In this document: positions 36,701 through 45,222 of the stretch, one piece after another
Numbering within the stretch: the first letter of the stretch is position 1
Layout of the letters: each line of letters starts with the position of its first letter
Made by a program: the position numbers and the translations under genes
Assembly: GCA_947493005.1 (NCBI GenBank)
Contig: CANLOY010000006.1
Location: 248,001-312,000, forward strand
Length of the DNA: 64,000 nt
Direction of reading: 5' to 3'
Origin: an uncultured Roseivirga sp.
GTDB taxonomy: Bacteria; Bacteroidota; Bacteroidia; Cytophagales; Cyclobacteriaceae
The notes under the pieces: generated by a model
Seen by the model: only the letters and a program-made list of their open reading frames with translations
Told to the model about the DNA's origin: nothing
Database searches by the model: none

Positions 36701-39278
36701 TATCTCCTTCTGGTCTTTTTATTCCTACAAAACTGGAGTACGGATAGAATGGAATGCTAAACTGGTCAATACTAAAATCACCTCCTGGTTCAAATACTTT
36801 TCCACTAAAAGTTGCCATTAGCATACCTGGTGCCTGAGATTTCTGGTTCAAGGCTACATTGACTTGAGCATGCCCTTTATTATCAATCGTCCCACTAAAT
36901 ATGCGTTCGGTTTCCGACCTGAACTCCTTAGCCCTATCATCAAAAGTATAATTCGGGTAGTCTTTGAATTTTGTAGTAGTTGGGTTAAGGTATAAATCAA
37001 ACTCAGCTTTCAGGTTTTTTGCTGGTGCTCCACTTAACCATTGCACATTCAAATCTCCTTTTAAGGTATTATCTGAAATATTGATTTTATCCCTATCAAA
37101 CTTAAGGTCGATCTTAAGTCTATTTGGTTTTACAGTTTCAATTTTGATCCGCTTTGTGAACTCTGTACCTCCAACTTTTACTCTGGCTAGCCAATTACCA
37201 GTTGGTGAATCATCTTCTGTCTTTAATGGAAAGTGATAAAACCCTCCTGTTGATGTTGTTGCTACTTTTCTGGTTTTAATGTTCCCTGACGGATCAACCA
37301 ACTCCATTACAACGGGGTGATTTTCAGGTAAATTCTTATCTGGGTCTTCAAGTATGAAATTCAGATAAATATCATCCCCTGGTCTCCAAACACCTCTTTC
37401 TCCATAAATAAACCCTTTGATTCCTCGCTGAACTCTTGCTCCACTTACATTGAAATTACTCAAGGAAAGAGACCTTCCGTCCCAAAGCTTCAGGTAACCT
37501 TTTTCTGTTCCGCGACTCGCTACCATCAGGAAAGGTTTTCTCGCCAAATCCAAAGCCACTCTTCCATCGGCATCAGTGTTAGTACTTTCAATCAGGCTTT
37601 GTTGAAAATCATAAACTTCAATGTTTGCCCCAGCTATTGGCTTAGTGGTTTTCAGGTCAGTTACAAATGCATCAAGCCTTCTATTGTTTCCAATCTTTGC
37701 AATTAAGCCCAGATCAGACGCCAAAATATTGGTCCTAACCATTCTGTTTCTACCTACATAATAACTATCACTGCATGGATTGTCTCGCTCTCTCCAGTCA
37801 TAATTGTATCCATAACTATAATTGTAATAGCTATCATATCCACCATCTCTTTCGCCACCATAGGCATCCCAATCATCTTTTTCAATACTTCCCTCTAGTG
37901 GTAATTCATCCAACTCACCTTCACCACAATTGTATAGAGAATAAGCTTTAATAAAGTTTAACCTAACCTGATAAATGGCTCCTGGTTCCGTTTCGATCAA
38001 GTCAGAAATGTCGAGATTGAATTTATTCCAGTTACTCAAATCCATTACCCCGGATTCATCCAACACTACCATGCTTTCATGAATTGGCTTACCAACCCTT
38101 CTTAGTTGTTGATCTCCATTGAGATTATTGGTTTGCAGAAACTGGATAATATTGTTTTCAAAAATTTTAATCACGGTTACATCCACAGCTCTCAGATTTA
38201 CTGCTTCAAAAGGAAGAATCAAGCCGTCAGTACTTGGTAGAATAGTTCCATTATTAGTAAGTCTGACAGCTGGTTTTGTCTGTGCGAAAGACACATTGGT
38301 TTCATATCGGTTTTCCATTCCATAATCCAGCTTGTTCTTTATTCCCGGATATACGGATAGTCTTTTTATGCCCGAAAGGTTTGTAGAGGTATAGACCTTT
38401 ACTTCATTTTGATCAATTGAAAACCTTAGATTTCTATCGCCCTCTATGGTAATCAGGCCTTGCAAATCCTGGCTTTCATTAAGTGGGTCTGAAAAACTGA
38501 GCAGTACATAAGGATTACCTATTTTATGTACTTTGCTCGTAACTACTTTAAAATCATTCAGTGCAGGTATTTCTACTTCTCCCGTACTCGTTCTATCAAC
38601 CCCAATTACTTTGCCGTTCAGCCTATACACTACTCTTGAGCTTCTTTCTTTACGCTCAGCATTATTAATAGTAAATGAATGACTGGTTCCTGAACTCTTG
38701 TCAAACTCCCAAAAAACTGGTAAATCTCTTCCTGATTGTCTGGCAGTGAATGATTTCCTTAAAGCAACCGTATCAGCAAAGTCAGCAGTCAGCACCTCTC
38801 CATCTATGTTTTGTTTTCTCATTGGATCATCTCTGTCACTACTCACCCCTCCTATTCTTACATCAAAATCCTGCCTGATTGCCTCTACCATAAACTGAAA
38901 CTCTTTCTGTTCTTCAGAAACCTTTAACCCTAGCTGGTCCAAATCAAGTTTTACCAGGTAGGACTCTCCTCCTTTTAAAGGTTGTGCCGGACTGAACTCC
39001 AGCACCCGAGAAGTAACCCACTTCAACTCTCCATTCAATGCTGGGAAAAAACTCAGCACATCTTTCTTCTGAAACTCTTTGGAAACCTCTTGAGCCAGTT
39101 GAATAGTAATGGGTGACCTGGAAGAAATAGCTCCGGAAGTATAGGCTGATATGTAAGGTTTAAAGCTTTGATCAGCATTTCTATTGAGTGCTTCAGGAGA
39201 ACTCTTGGGCTTATTGCAAGAGCTGATCAGGACTAAAAAGATAAGATTAACAAGGAATAGGCTGAGGTTTCTGGACAT
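33732..39278 (-). CDS. Alpha-2-macroglobulin family lipoprotein (YfhM-like)
   Basis: This 1848-residue protein is a bacterial protease trap. Its signal peptide ends in LISSC (C21), so it is lipid-anchored. MG-type beta domains fill the first 1100 residues, including MG2 with GFIYGERGVWRPGDDIYLNF. The thioester motif HGCIEQ is intact, with C1399 and Q1402, in the helical TED domain. The bait region is probably between about 1000 and 1150 but cannot be fixed by eye. It is 57 nt from pbpC on the same strand. Confidence 0.95.
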   Translation of the reverse strand: MSRNLSLFLVNLIFLVLISSCNKPKSSPEALNRNADQSFKPYISAYTSGAISSRSPITIQLAQEVSKEFQKKDVLSFFPALNGELKWVTSRVLEFSPAQPLKGGESYLVKLDLDQLGLKVSEEQKEFQFMVEAIRQDFDVRIGGVSSDRDDPMRKQNIDGEVLTADFADTVALRKSFTARQSGRDLPVFWEFDKSSGTSHSFTINNAERKERSSRVVYRLNGKVIGVDRTSTGEVEIPALNDFKVVTSKVHKIGNPYVLLSFSDPLNESQDLQGLITIEGDRNLRFSIDQNEVKVYTSTNLSGIKRLSVYPGIKNKLDYGMENRYETNVSFAQTKPAVRLTNNGTILPSTDGLILPFEAVNLRAVDVTVIKIFENNIIQFLQTNNLNGDQQLRRVGKPIHESMVVLDESGVMDLSNWNKFNLDISDLIETEPGAIYQVRLNFIKAYSLYNCGEGELDELPLEGSIEKDDWDAYGGERDGGYDSYYNYSYGYNYDWRERDNPCSDSYYVGRNRMVRTNILASDLGLIAKIGNNRRLDAFVTDLKTTKPIAGANIEVYDFQQSLIESTNTDADGRVALDLARKPFLMVASRGTEKGYLKLWDGRSLSLSNFNVSGARVQRGIKGFIYGERGVWRPGDDIYLNFILEDPDKNLPENHPVVMELVDPSGNIKTRKVATTSTGGFYHFPLKTEDDSPTGNWLARVKVGGTEFTKRIKIETVKPNRLKIDLKFDRDKINISDNTLKGDLNVQWLSGAPAKNLKAEFDLYLNPTTTKFKDYPNYTFDDRAKEFRSETERIFSGTIDNKGHAQVNVALNQKSQAPGMLMATFSGKVFEPGGDFSIDQFSIPFYPYSSFVGIKRPEGDRRGQLLTEKDHQLEVVSVNAEGEPVDRNNLVLEVFKLNWRWWWDKSGDNLAYYVSKSYNSAYQRETIKTVNGKATVKLNIPNRDWGRYYVRVRDKDSGHSAGAITYFDWPGWAEEGRPGGASLLNFSTNAQDYNIGEKVKVNIPASTEGRALVSIENGSKVVAAYWVETKNGANEFEFETTREMVPNAYVNTTLLQPHAQTRNDLPMRLYGVVPINVSDESTKLNPEIQMADVIEPESKVTVQVSEQNGKPMTYTIAVVDEGLLDITRFKTPNPWSTFFARQALGVKTWDIYEDVIGAYHGDLSRLLALGGDGSGSKPAKVKANRFKPVVVHLGPFTLKRGQKVSHDFTMPNYVGSVRTMIIAGNEGAYGKTEKATPVRKPLMVLGTLPRVVGPGEKIKLPVNVFALESSVKDVELSVKGNGLLKILGSGNQKLKFNEIGDQIVDFEFEVAESLGVGEVEIIAKSGRESASYKVEVQVRNPNPVVTDVSALVLKAGEEWKNSFEQIGMSGTNELALELSVIPPINLSNRLSYLMRYPHGCIEQTTSSVFPQLFLADITELSDKQLTRVQANVKSGIDRIVKFQTALGGFSYWPGQSDDNDWGTNYAGHFLLEAKDKGYFIPSNLLKNWKKYQRKRARSWSRYANYNDDLVQAYRLYTLAKAQAPELGAMNRLREDKTLSLEAKWRLAAAYALVGRTQVAKGMIDELPLESSSKTRYHYYGSRLRDDAMILETLGLLGMQNEGLTLLRSVAGRLSEDGWMSTQTTAYSLLSVIKFAGSDKTNKGVEATYKINGAADQKVKTARPIVLAEAVVRASETTNLEVKNEGEGVLFVRVIRKGQPIAGQEKPSEKGLKLSVSYTDRSGNTIDPNELEQGVDFFAEVSVYNPGTKGVYKDLALSQVFPSGWEILNDRLNEVPGNVQKINYDYRDIRDDRVYTYFDLRPNERKKFKVALNATYAGQYYLPTVNVEAMYDETINARTSGQWVKVKRGN

Positions 39279-39651
39279 ACTAAAAACATTAAAAATAAAG
39301 GAGCCTGAGGGCTCTAATAAAGATACAAAATCGTCATGCCACTATAGCATGCCATTAGAATAACTAACTTCTTAGTTTTTATTGTGTGACTTTACTCTCT
39401 TTTATTAATATTTCTTCTTCGCTACACTCGAAAGCTATAAACCGCTATCTACTCCTACCACCTGTTTCTTAAGTTCTAATACTCATTTAAGGGATAATTA
39501 ATCACCGAAATGCATTTCTTCATACACCTGTGAAATACCGGAAATTTCTTCAATGTCACGATACTTTCTTCCCTCTCGAATAGAGGTTAGTTGATAGCTA
39601 ACCTGTAACCTTTTCTTCGATGCGACTCTCTAAGTGAGTAAACTCAAAACC
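39279..39651. other. Divergent intergenic region, no gene seen
   Basis: The 373 nt between the alpha-2-macroglobulin gene and the next secreted-protein gene contain no convincing ORF. A short hairpin, GAGCC and GGCTC around CTCA (near 39303-39316), lies in the alpha-2-macroglobulin leader. A near-match promoter box, TATCTTTA, lies on the minus strand upstream of it. No palindrome of the other repeat families is present. Confidence 0.4.
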
Positions 39652-40047
39652 ATGAAAAGTAATTTATTGAACATTAGAGGGATAGTAGTAATGCTCCTGT
39701 TATCAGTATTGAGTCTTAGCGCTTATGCTCAAGGCACTAACAATACCAAGAAGGAAGAGTTATCTAAAAAGGAACTTAAAGAGTATACTGGAGAATATCT
39801 GTTTGACAATAAAAGCGAAAGAGGCTTTGATGTAGTTGTATCATTGGAGAATGGAAAAGATTTAATGGCTCAACCTACTGACAAATCACAGCCATTGACA
39901 TCGTTAATAGCCATTGGAAAAGATCATTTTGAGTTGGCGAGAACTAATGGACTTGAAATGGTTTTCGTCAGGGATAAGAAAGGAAAAATCATCTCACTTG
40001 AGCTATTCAGAGGAGACCAGGGTTTTACGGCTATAAAAAATAAATAG
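39652..40047 (+). CDS. Small secreted protein of unknown function
   Basis: ATG 39652 gives 131 residues with a clean signal peptide (IVVMLLLSVLSLSAYAQG); the GTG at 39634 would add six residues. The mature part begins with a charged stretch (NTKKEELSKKELKEYTGEY). The KEYTGEYLF...FDVVVSLENGKDLMAQPT...FRGDQGFTAIKN pattern resembles the small beta-domain (DUF3471-like) often found at the end of serine hydrolases in Bacteroidota. Here it is stand-alone. The next gene, an FtsX-type permease, is 66 nt away. Confidence 0.7.
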   Translation: MKSNLLNIRGIVVMLLLSVLSLSAYAQGTNNTKKEELSKKELKEYTGEYLFDNKSERGFDVVVSLENGKDLMAQPTDKSQPLTSLIAIGKDHFELARTNGLEMVFVRDKKGKIISLELFRGDQGFTAIKNK

Positions 40048-40113
40048 TGTCTGCTGCAACCCATGAGATCTAAATAGCATCTAACAGCATAATAGATCAA
40101 AACTCAAAGCAGT

Positions 40114-42474
40114 ATGTTTAAGTCATACCTTAAAACAACATTGCGGACTATCAGACGTAGTCCGCTTTCTTCATTTATCAATATCTTCGGATTGGCCATG
40201 GCATTAGGCGTAGCCATTATGGTTTATGCATTTGTTGATATGGAAATGACAACTGATCAATTTCATAAAAACAAAGAGGAGATATACATGACTACTTCTA
40301 CTCTTAATAGAAGCGGTCAGGAAGCAGAGTATGGTATCACCCCTGTTCCATATGCTGAAATATTAATGAATGACTTCCCTCAAATTAAACGCGTGGTCAG
40401 AGTAGAACGCAAGGGAGGTGTGCTCAAGAGCGGTCAAAGTGTATTTAATGAGAGCTTCAGTTTTGTTGACCCTGGTTATCTCGATATGTTTACTTTTCCT
40501 TTAAAGTGGGGAGATAAATCAGCGCTTGAACAACCAAATAAAATCATATTAAGTGAGCAAACTTCTATCAAGTACTTTGGAGACAGGAACCCGTTAGGTG
40601 AGTCTATGACCTTTGAGTTTGGTTCAAAAAAGTACACATTCGAAGTTGGGGGTGTTGCTAAAAAATTTCCCTACAAGCGAAGTATGAGTTTCCGGGTATT
40701 GGTCAACTTTGATCAGATCAGGCAAGTCGATCCCAACTTTGATATTAGTGATTGGTCAAAGTTTTTAGATGCTACTTTCGTTCAAGTTGATAATGCATCT
40801 GTTATTAACAATATCACTCAAAACCTACAGCAATACGTCAAGCTTCAGAATGAAGTGAGAAAGGATTATCCAGCCACATCTTTTCAGTTCTTCCCATGGA
40901 CAGACCTCTACCTAAAAGGTGACGACATGCGCAATACAATTACTGGTAGCACTGATGGAGTAGGCAGCCTGGTACTTACCATCATAGCAGCCTTCATCTT
41001 GATTCTTGCCATTTTTAACTATATCAATATAGCCATTGTTTCGGCTACCAAACGCTTGAAAGAAATTGGTGTTCGAAAGGTAATGGGTAGCACAAGGAAA
41101 TCTTTAGTTTTTCAATTTTTAGCTGAGAACGTCTTCCTTACTCTAATTGCTTTGGTATTTGGATTCATTCTTGGTGTTACAGTTCTAATACCTGGGTTTG
41201 ACAACATGTTTGACATTGGTATGGATTTCGACATTGCTCAGCCCACCCTCTGGATATTTCTACTTATTCTGGTGGTCTTTACCGGTCTGGCATCTGGGGC
41301 TTATCCAGCATTATACATCTCCAATTTTAACGCAGTTCATATCTTCAGAGGGCGATTAAAGTTTGGAGGTAAGAATAATATGACAAAGGTCTTTCTAACC
41401 TTTCAATACATACTGGCATGTATCGCAGTAGTTGGCGGTATTATGTTTACTCAAAACACTGCTTTTCAAAGAAGTCAAGACTGGGGTTATAATCAAGAAA
41501 CAACAATTAGTGCAAATATCTTCCCTGCCACTGAGGCAAAGCAGTTACTCACTGCTATGAAATCAAATTCAAATGTCGAATCTATAGCACTTTCAAAACA
41601 TCACCTGAGTAGACGGTCGAGTCGAATGGAAATTCAAATCCTGGAAGAGGATTTAGATATAGTAACTCTTGAAGTAGGTCCCGAATATATAGAAACCATG
41701 GGGCTGGAAATTATAGAGGGCAGATCATTTGAAAAGGGCCGTGAGGCAGATTTTCAAAACGTCTTGATCAATGAGCAAATGGCCAAAGTACTAAATCCAG
41801 AAGGAGCACTGGGGGAACGCTTTAAATCCGATACTTTGAGCTTTTCTGTTATTGGTATTATAAAGGATTTTCATCAGGATGATTTCTCAGAACAAATTGA
41901 GCCAATGATTTTGAAACTGAGCCCTGAAGATCAATACGCATTTGTTTCTTTAAGAGCAAAGCAAGGTACATTGATTTCGACATATGAGGCCCTTGAAGAA
42001 AAATGGGCAGAATTATTCCCTGAAAAGCCTTTTGGAGGTTTCTACCAAGAAGCCACATTGGATAACTATTTCAGGGAAATTGATGGTCATGGCAAACTCA
42101 TGCGAATAGTTGCTGGTATGTGCATCATTCTCTCATGCCTGGGTCTCTATGGACTAGTTTCACTCAACGTGGCCAGTAGAACGAAAGAGTTTAGTATCAG
42201 AAAAGCGCTTGGCGCAGGACTAAAGAATCTTGCTTATGTAATTAACAGGCAGTTTGTTGTATTCTTAGCAGTAGCTTTACTCTTAGGGCTCCCCATAAGT
42301 TACTTATTGATGGACACCCTGTTTGAGACGGTTTATGAGGTTTATAAACCTATTACTATAATTCCCTTTGCCATTGCATTTATAATTGTGGTTGCTATGG
42401 TATTCACAACAGTTTCTTCACAGGTTAAGAAAGTCATGACAACAAGTCCTACTGAAGGATTGAGAAGTGAGTGA
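40114..42474 (+). CDS. ABC transporter permease, FtsX/MacB type (second orphan)
   Basis: The 786 residues follow the same duplicated plan as the permease at 6.8-9.2 kb: N-terminal TM with FINIFGLAMALGVAIMVYAFVD, a MacB periplasmic core, FtsX helices near 290-400 with KEIGVRKVMGSTRKSLVFQF, a second TM near 425, a second core, and a final FtsX block with KEFSIRKALGAG. The two are distant paralogs. There is no adjacent ATPase, kinase or regulator. It could supply the permease missing from the efflux operon at 20-24 kb, but nothing in the sequence proves this. Confidence 0.88.
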   Translation: MFKSYLKTTLRTIRRSPLSSFINIFGLAMALGVAIMVYAFVDMEMTTDQFHKNKEEIYMTTSTLNRSGQEAEYGITPVPYAEILMNDFPQIKRVVRVERKGGVLKSGQSVFNESFSFVDPGYLDMFTFPLKWGDKSALEQPNKIILSEQTSIKYFGDRNPLGESMTFEFGSKKYTFEVGGVAKKFPYKRSMSFRVLVNFDQIRQVDPNFDISDWSKFLDATFVQVDNASVINNITQNLQQYVKLQNEVRKDYPATSFQFFPWTDLYLKGDDMRNTITGSTDGVGSLVLTIIAAFILILAIFNYINIAIVSATKRLKEIGVRKVMGSTRKSLVFQFLAENVFLTLIALVFGFILGVTVLIPGFDNMFDIGMDFDIAQPTLWIFLLILVVFTGLASGAYPALYISNFNAVHIFRGRLKFGGKNNMTKVFLTFQYILACIAVVGGIMFTQNTAFQRSQDWGYNQETTISANIFPATEAKQLLTAMKSNSNVESIALSKHHLSRRSSRMEIQILEEDLDIVTLEVGPEYIETMGLEIIEGRSFEKGREADFQNVLINEQMAKVLNPEGALGERFKSDTLSFSVIGIIKDFHQDDFSEQIEPMILKLSPEDQYAFVSLRAKQGTLISTYEALEEKWAELFPEKPFGGFYQEATLDNYFREIDGHGKLMRIVAGMCIILSCLGLYGLVSLNVASRTKEFSIRKALGAGLKNLAYVINRQFVVFLAVALLLGLPISYLLMDTLFETVYEVYKPITIIPFAIAFIIVVAMVFTTVSSQVKKVMTTSPTEGLRSE

Positions 42475-42502
42475 GCGTATAGCGTATAGCGTATAGCGTA
42501 TA
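42475..42502. repeat. Four tandem 7-bp repeats (GCGTATA) directly after a stop codon
   Basis: Four exact copies of GCGTATA begin at the first base after the TGA of the permease gene. Such a short tract is prone to slippage and copy number may vary between strains. Confidence 0.85.
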
Positions 42503-42676
42503 GATGTACTTTCTGTGGATGAAGAAGTTATAACTATTAGCTGATTTTAAGAGTGTAGGCAGTTACTTTAAATAAATCGCTTACTCCATGAAGAAGCATT
42601 TAGTTATACCAACCCTTTTAATCGTATTCGTATAAACCACTTATGAAAACTAAGAAAGAAGAAGTTAAAGAGAAGG

Positions 42677-43057
42677 TTAAAAGTCTTTTACAATGAATTC
42701 AATCTTTTGTTGATTGAGGGGCTTTGTTATGTAGTGTTTGACCGCATTATAAGCCAAAGATCTTTCCATATCCTTACTATTACTGGAGAGTGATAACATC
42801 ACTATTTCCATTTTATCTACATATGGGCTTTTCTGGTGCCAATTGAGAAATTCAAAGCCATCGACTTTGGGCATATCGATATCCAATAACACAAGTTCCG
42901 GCAAATGATCTCCACATGCCTCCAGATACTTAATTGCCTCTTCACCGTCATATTCTATATGAATATCAGCATTAGGAAGCTGTTTCCTTAACAATGCTTC
43001 GGTTAGGAGGATACTTACTTTATCATCATCTACAATGAGTACTTTCTTAATCTTCAT
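42677..43057 (-). CDS. Stand-alone response regulator receiver protein
   Basis: The 126-residue protein (ATG 43057; a TTG at 43072 would add five) is a single CheY-like receiver with IKKVLIVDDDKVS, phospho-acceptor D in LVLLDIDMPKVDG, and the conserved lysine in YITKPLNQQ. No output domain or kinase is attached or adjacent. Proteins of this shape, common in Bacteroidota, pass phosphate in relays or act by protein contact. Its 3' end faces the permease gene. Confidence 0.88.
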   Translation of the reverse strand: MKIKKVLIVDDDKVSILLTEALLRKQLPNADIHIEYDGEEAIKYLEACGDHLPELVLLDIDMPKVDGFEFLNWHQKSPYVDKMEIVMLSLSSNSKDMERSLAYNAVKHYITKPLNQQKIEFIVKDF

Positions 43058-43261
43058 CCTAAAAATGCTCAAATAATAGTACTATACAGTAGTGTCTTTG
43101 GTTGAGAGCCAGTCCAATTTCAATATTCCAATTGGAATCGTAAACCATTTCGACATTTTTTTCAAAATTCTTTCATATTTCATCTAATCAAATTTCCTCA
43201 GTTAGGTATCATTTGAATAAAATCAACAACTTTAACAGTCTGATTCTTAACCAACCAGCAT

Positions 43262-43834
43262 ATGCTAAAGTATTTTCTACTCTCAACTCTTCTCGCTTCT
43301 ACTATAAACATGAAAGCTCAGGAACAAGAAAGACCTGAGTTACTAACTACACCAAACGGATGGAGAGCTGAGTATTTTACCTTCCCGATAAGCTTTGCAC
43401 CATCACTAACCTATGTAGGAGCTGAAGATGTAAGGTTTTCAAAAGGATGGAATGATCAAGATGCCGAAGATTTTTTCACCTATGCTTTCCTATGGTACCT
43501 CGATGAAGACCCTAAACTATCAGTGCCTAAGCTTAACACTGATATGAAGGCGTATTTTGATGGTCTTATGAGTGCAGTAGCGGGCACTAAAGATTTGCCT
43601 AAAACCACTGCTGATTTTCAGGGAGGGATTGATAACTATTCTGCCACGATAGAGGTATATGATGCTTTTTTCTCAAGAGATAAACTTATACTAAACGTAA
43701 CTGCAACTGCAAGCTATTGCAGCAAACAGAAGAAGTATTTGGTACTCTTTAAACTTTCACCTAAGGAAATTGATAGCGAAGTATGGAAAAAGTTTGACGA
43801 GCTCGAAATCAATGTGAACTGCAATCGGGAATGA
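43262..43834 (+). CDS. Secreted protein of unknown function
   Basis: I do not recognise a family. The 190-residue product has a signal peptide (MLKYFLLSTLLASTINMKAQ) and a compact mature domain with TPNGWRAEYFTFPISFAPSL near the start and several aromatic residues (FFTYAFLWYLDEDP). It probably acts in the periplasm. It converges with the cupin gene, the last gene of the oxidase operon, with only 2 nt between stops, and no hairpin lies in that gap. Confidence 0.7.
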   Translation: MLKYFLLSTLLASTINMKAQEQERPELLTTPNGWRAEYFTFPISFAPSLTYVGAEDVRFSKGWNDQDAEDFFTYAFLWYLDEDPKLSVPKLNTDMKAYFDGLMSAVAGTKDLPKTTADFQGGIDNYSATIEVYDAFFSRDKLILNVTATASYCSKQKKYLVLFKLSPKEIDSEVWKKFDELEINVNCNRE

Positions 43835-43836
43835 TC

Positions 43837-44178
43837 TTACCCTGACACTACCTTCTTAACTCGGCTTGTCTCGTCAAACTTGGTCAGTGTTAAGCGAACT
43901 ATGCTGTCTTTTATAGCATTTAAACTATGTGGAACACTCCCCTCCAAAGCAATCAAATCTCCTCTGCTTAAGAGCAACTTATCTTCAGGGAGGCCAAAGT
44001 CGATTTGCCCCTCTACTATTTCAACAACTATAGGGTAAGCTGTTTTATGCTCTTTCATTTCCTGACCAGATTTCAAAGTTATTCTGATTTCCTTTGTGAA
44101 GTCCGTTTCGAAGAGCACTGTCACAGCAGGGCCCTTCTCTTTAAATTCTACTTGCTCAAGTATCGATGCTGTTTTCAT
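43837..44178 (-). CDS. Cupin-domain protein
   Basis: The 113 residues form one beta-barrel cupin: RITLKSGQEMKEHKTAYPIVVEIVEGQIDFGLPEDKLLLSRGDLIALEGSVPHSLNAI. Histidines in EHKT and VPHSL occupy two of the usual metal positions, though the first motif has fewer histidines than enzymes do. It is the promoter-distal gene of the cbb3/hemoglobin operon. Small cupins in such clusters accompany oxygen- or NO-response genes, but this one has no assigned activity. Confidence 0.8.
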   Translation of the reverse strand: MKTASILEQVEFKEKGPAVTVLFETDFTKEIRITLKSGQEMKEHKTAYPIVVEIVEGQIDFGLPEDKLLLSRGDLIALEGSVPHSLNAIKDSIVRLTLTKFDETSRVKKVVSG

Positions 44179-44264
44179 TGATTAGTCGTTTGATCTTATG
44201 GAACGCGTTCTGAAAGATCTGAACCAATTGTTCTTTCGACCCAGACCCTCCAGGAGGTTTTAAC

Positions 44265-44495
44265 TTATTTCTTCCAGTAGTTATTGGCTGCCGCAATAGT
44301 CTGGAAGTTAATGGCAATCACCTGAGAAGCAGCTGTAAGCCCATCTGCACTATTAGCATATTCGGGTCTAAGTTTTTTTAGCACTTCTACATCAGGCTGA
44401 GTTGATTTCACTCCTTTCCTGGATAATGTAATTGCCAATTCATATCCCTCTTGAGGAGTTTCAGTTTGTAGGGTCGGTAACCATGTTTCACTCAT
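44265..44495 (-). CDS. Hexameric tyrosine-coordinated heme protein (HTHP)
   Basis: The 76 residues closely follow the HTHP family as I recall it: ETWLPTLQTETPQEGYELAI, LSRKGVKSTQPD, LRPEYANSADGL and the end INFQTIAAANNYWKK. In the characterised family member six subunits each bind heme through a tyrosine, with an arginine helping, and the protein has peroxidase and catalase activity. Y46 (RPEY) and R26 (LSRKG) are the likely equivalents. Its place downstream of a cbb3 oxidase and truncated hemoglobin suggests peroxide or NO defence under low oxygen. Family call is from memory of the motif. Confidence 0.8.
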   Translation of the reverse strand: MSETWLPTLQTETPQEGYELAITLSRKGVKSTQPDVEVLKKLRPEYANSADGLTAASQVIAINFQTIAAANNYWKK

Positions 44496-44525
44496 GTTCT
44501 TATGTTTAATTTTGGTATAATAAAT

Positions 44526-44918
44526 TCAATTCCAGTTTGAAATCAGGTAGAATGCTCCCCATGAAACAAAACAGATAATAATAACCCATAGCCATGCGGG
44601 GACTGCCTTCGGTGTTTCGGAGCCTGAGACAATGAAGTTTTCCTTAGACTCACTACCATAAGCATTAATGCTCAAATCTACCTGCTCACTAATTACATCA
44701 TTGCTTTTTAGCCCTATCAATTCAATCTCTGGACCGTTTCTTACCACAAACTCTACTTTTTTAATTCCTTCCACCCCATCTGAAGAAGTAGCCACCATTG
44801 TTAAAGTATGAGCTCCATCGGGCAACTGGGTTGTATCCAGTTGAAAGTTTGCCGGGGGCCTTACCTCTTTTATAGGTTCCTTTCCTTTATCCAGGAATAT
44901 TTTAACTGTCTTTTTCAT
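44526..44918 (-). CDS. Ig-like domain protein with C-terminal membrane anchor
   Basis: The first 75 residues look like a beta-sandwich (DTTQLPDGAHTLTMVATSSDGVEGIKKVEFVVRNG), a pattern of Ig-like repeats in envelope proteins. A second short beta region follows and the protein ends in one TM helix (VPAWLWVIIICFVSWGAFYLI). No signal peptide is seen, so the tail would anchor it. It overlaps the preceding small membrane gene by 17 nt and is embedded in the oxidase operon, which suggests an accessory role in oxidase assembly. That role is inferred. Confidence 0.65.
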   Translation of the reverse strand: MKKTVKIFLDKGKEPIKEVRPPANFQLDTTQLPDGAHTLTMVATSSDGVEGIKKVEFVVRNGPEIELIGLKSNDVISEQVDLSINAYGSESKENFIVSGSETPKAVPAWLWVIIICFVSWGAFYLISNWN

Positions 44919-45216
44919 GTATCGGCTCTTCTAAAATTTGATGCTTTATATGGTCTGCTCCTTCATTTGGTTTCACCAGATACTTTATGCTATAAAAAAG
45001 AGTAGCGATTACAATAATCACTGACACCAATACAATGGCATAATCTATTTGGCTGCGTTGAATTCCCTTAAAACTGGACTGAATAAAAGTTCCACAGCTT
45101 GCAATAGCATCCAGAAGTCCATCGTATGAATTGGCCCTGTTATTATTGAAGTATGCAGAAGTAAAGTAGACTACAACAATCCCCAGACCTAAGCCTATAA
45201 TCTTTCCTTTTTTCAT
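44902..45216 (-). CDS. Small membrane protein of the oxidase operon
   Basis: The 104 residues have two hydrophobic segments: IIGLGLGIVVVYFTSAYF at the N-terminus and IDYAIVLVSVIIVIATLFYSIKYLV in the middle, then a polar tail with HIKHQILEEPIHEKDS. No family recognised. Size, topology and position right after the CcoO-like gene (6-nt gap) suggest a small oxidase subunit of the CcoQ/CcoH type, but sequence motifs for these are absent. Confidence 0.65.
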   Translation of the reverse strand: MKKGKIIGLGLGIVVVYFTSAYFNNNRANSYDGLLDAIASCGTFIQSSFKGIQRSQIDYAIVLVSVIIVIATLFYSIKYLVKPNEGADHIKHQILEEPIHEKDS

Positions 45217-45222
45217 TATTCT

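Noticed and set aside
42643-42693. A 17-codon lysine- and glutamate-rich ORF converging on the receiver gene
   Set aside because: Too short, overlaps the end of the receiver gene, no supporting signal.
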